Positions 8,257 to 9,436 of a stretch of DNA of 9,436 bases are shown in pieces (position 1 is the stretch's first letter; each line of letters opens with the position of its first letter). A program made the translations under genes and the position numbers. The DNA is from Kiloniellales bacterium (GTDB lineage Bacteria; Pseudomonadota; Alphaproteobacteria; Kiloniellales; JAKSDN01). The stretch lies in contig JAKSDN010000788.1 in NCBI GenBank assembly GCA_022360075.1, positions 1 through 9,436 on the forward strand. The letters run 5' to 3'. The notes below the pieces were generated by a model. That model had not been told where the DNA came from and searched no databases. It saw nothing but the letters and a program-made list of their open reading frames with translations.

Positions 8257-9436
8257 ATGAATTCAGCAGACGTCGCTTACAAGGATCTCGTCGAGGACGA
8301 TTTCTTCACCGCCGGCCTGGCCCAGACCGATCCCGAGCTTGCCGAGGCCATCCATGGCGAGCTGCGCCGGCAGCAGGATCAGATCGAACTGATCGCCTCG
8401 GAGAACATCGTCTCGCGCGCCGTTTTGGAGGCCCAGGGCTCGGTCCTCACCAACAAATACGCCGAGGGTTATCCCGGCCGGCGCTACTACGGCGGCTGCG
8501 AGTACGTCGATGACGTGGAGCGCTTGGCGATCGAGCGGGCCAAGCGCTTGTTCGGTTGCAGCTTCGTCAACGTACAGCCGCACTCCGGTGCCCAGGCTAA
8601 CCAGTGCGTGCTTCTGGCCTTGATTCAGCCGGGCGACACCATCATGGGCCTGTCGCTCTCCGCCGGCGGCCATCTGACCCACGGCGCGCGTCCGAACCTC
8701 TCCGGCAAGTGGTTCGAGGCCGTTCAATACGGCGTACGTCAAGAAGACGGGCTGATCGACTTCGACGAGGTCGAGCGCCTGGCAATGGAGCACAAGCCGA
8801 AGCTGATCATCGCCGGCGGCTCGGCCTATCCGCGCATCCTGGACTTCCCGCGATTCCGCGAGATCGCCGACAAGGTCGGCGCCTACTTCCAGGTCGACAT
8901 GGCGCATTTCGCCGGCCTGGTCGCCGCCGGCGTGCACCCGAGCCCGCTGCCGCATGCCCACATCGTCACCACGACGACGCACAAGACCCTGCGCGCGGGC
9001 CGCGGCGGCATGATCCTCTCGAACGACGCGGCGCTCGGAAAGAAGATCAATTCGGCGGCCTTTCCGGGCCTTCAGGGCGGCCCGCTGATGCATGTCATCG
9101 CCGCCAAGGCCGCGGCCTTCCAGGAAGCGCTTAAGCCGAGCTTCAAGGTCTATGCCCAGACCGTGGTGGACAACGCGCGGACCCTGGCGGCGGTGCTCGC
9201 CGAGAAGGGCTGCGACATCGTCTCTGGCGGGACCGACACGCACCTCCTGCTCGTCGATCTGCGCGCCAAGGGGCTCACTGGCAAGGTGGCCGAGGCGGTG
9301 CTGGAGCACGCCGGGATCACCTGCAACAAGAACGGCGTCCCCTTCGATCCCCAGAAGCCGTGGATCACCTCCGGCATCAGGCTCGGCACCCCGGCGGCGA
9401 CGAGCCGCGGCTTCGGCGCGGCCGAGTTCCGGCGGG
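8257..9436 (+). CDS. glyA: Serine hydroxymethyltransferase, 3' end beyond window
   Basis: The first 393 codons of a PLP enzyme converting serine and tetrahydrofolate to glycine and 5,10-methylene-THF, the main one-carbon source of the cell. The open frame runs into the window end, about 35-40 residues short of the usual 420-435. Visible family features are [40 protein letters not shown] and [11 protein letters not shown]. Also present are [16 protein letters not shown] with Asp214 and His217, TTTTHKTL with the PLP lysine Lys243, and SGIRLGTPA with Arg375 for the substrate carboxylate. The 29-residue Asp-to-Lys spacing equals that of E. coli GlyA (D200, K229). The loop after the lysine reads LRAGRGG where LRGPRGG is more common. 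ATG 8257 has AGGGG at 8244-8248, 8 bases upstream. It is probably co-transcribed with rpiB. Confidence 0.96.
   Translation, partial: MNSADVAYKDLVEDDFFTAGLAQTDPELAEAIHGELRRQQDQIELIASENIVSRAVLEAQGSVLTNKYAEGYPGRRYYGGCEYVDDVERLAIERAKRLFGCSFVNVQPHSGAQANQCVLLALIQPGDTIMGLSLSAGGHLTHGARPNLSGKWFEAVQYGVRQEDGLIDFDEVERLAMEHKPKLIIAGGSAYPRILDFPRFREIADKVGAYFQVDMAHFAGLVAAGVHPSPLPHAHIVTTTTHKTLRAGRGGMILSNDAALGKKINSAAFPGLQGGPLMHVIAAKAAAFQEALKPSFKVYAQTVVDNARTLAAVLAEKGCDIVSGGTDTHLLLVDLRAKGLTGKVAEAVLEHAGITCNKNGVPFDPQKPWITSGIRLGTPAATSRGFGAAEFRR

Overview
The window reads as chromosomal DNA of a high-GC alphaproteobacterium. The base composition, the strongly GC3-biased codons (which create long spurious antisense frames) and the protein families all point that way. 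The two DUF-type families, DUF6898-like and DUF6867-like, are ones I associate with Rhodospirillales-like lineages. A species cannot be named from the sequence.

Left edge (1-433): the 5' end of a probable IS1182-family transposase runs leftward off the window. It is followed by a gene-free stretch holding two direct copies, 77 bp apart, of a palindromic REP-like element, and then a separate perfect 7-bp hairpin. Next come a small DUF6898-like gene (464-667) and a complete 10-helix EamA/DMT-family exporter (752-1681).

Centre (1921-7612): a complete branched-chain amino acid (HAAT/Liv) ABC importer, ordered livH, livM, livG, livF, a DUF6867-like small membrane protein, and then the periplasmic binding protein. 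The first five genes are tightly packed: gaps of a few bases, a 4-base ATGA overlap between livM and livG, and an SD for the DUF6867-like gene lying over the livF stop. The binding-protein gene sits behind a 157-bp leader and is closed by a strong GC-rich terminator-like hairpin at 7641-7667. The binding protein would capture Leu/Ile/Val or a related ligand in the periplasm, LivH and LivM would form the channel, and LivG and LivF would power it. The DUF6867-like protein is the only part of the cluster without a known role.

Right (7773-9436): rpiB (ribose-5-phosphate isomerase B) followed 49 bp later by glyA (serine hydroxymethyltransferase, cut by the window end). They probably form an operon linking pentose-phosphate and one-carbon metabolism.

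I see no CRISPR array, tRNA or rRNA gene, phage gene, toxin-antitoxin pair or defence system, and no convincing wholly new system. The points most worth a second look are the small membrane protein embedded in the Liv operon, the REP-like doublet next to the transposase, and a dyad in the rpiB leader.
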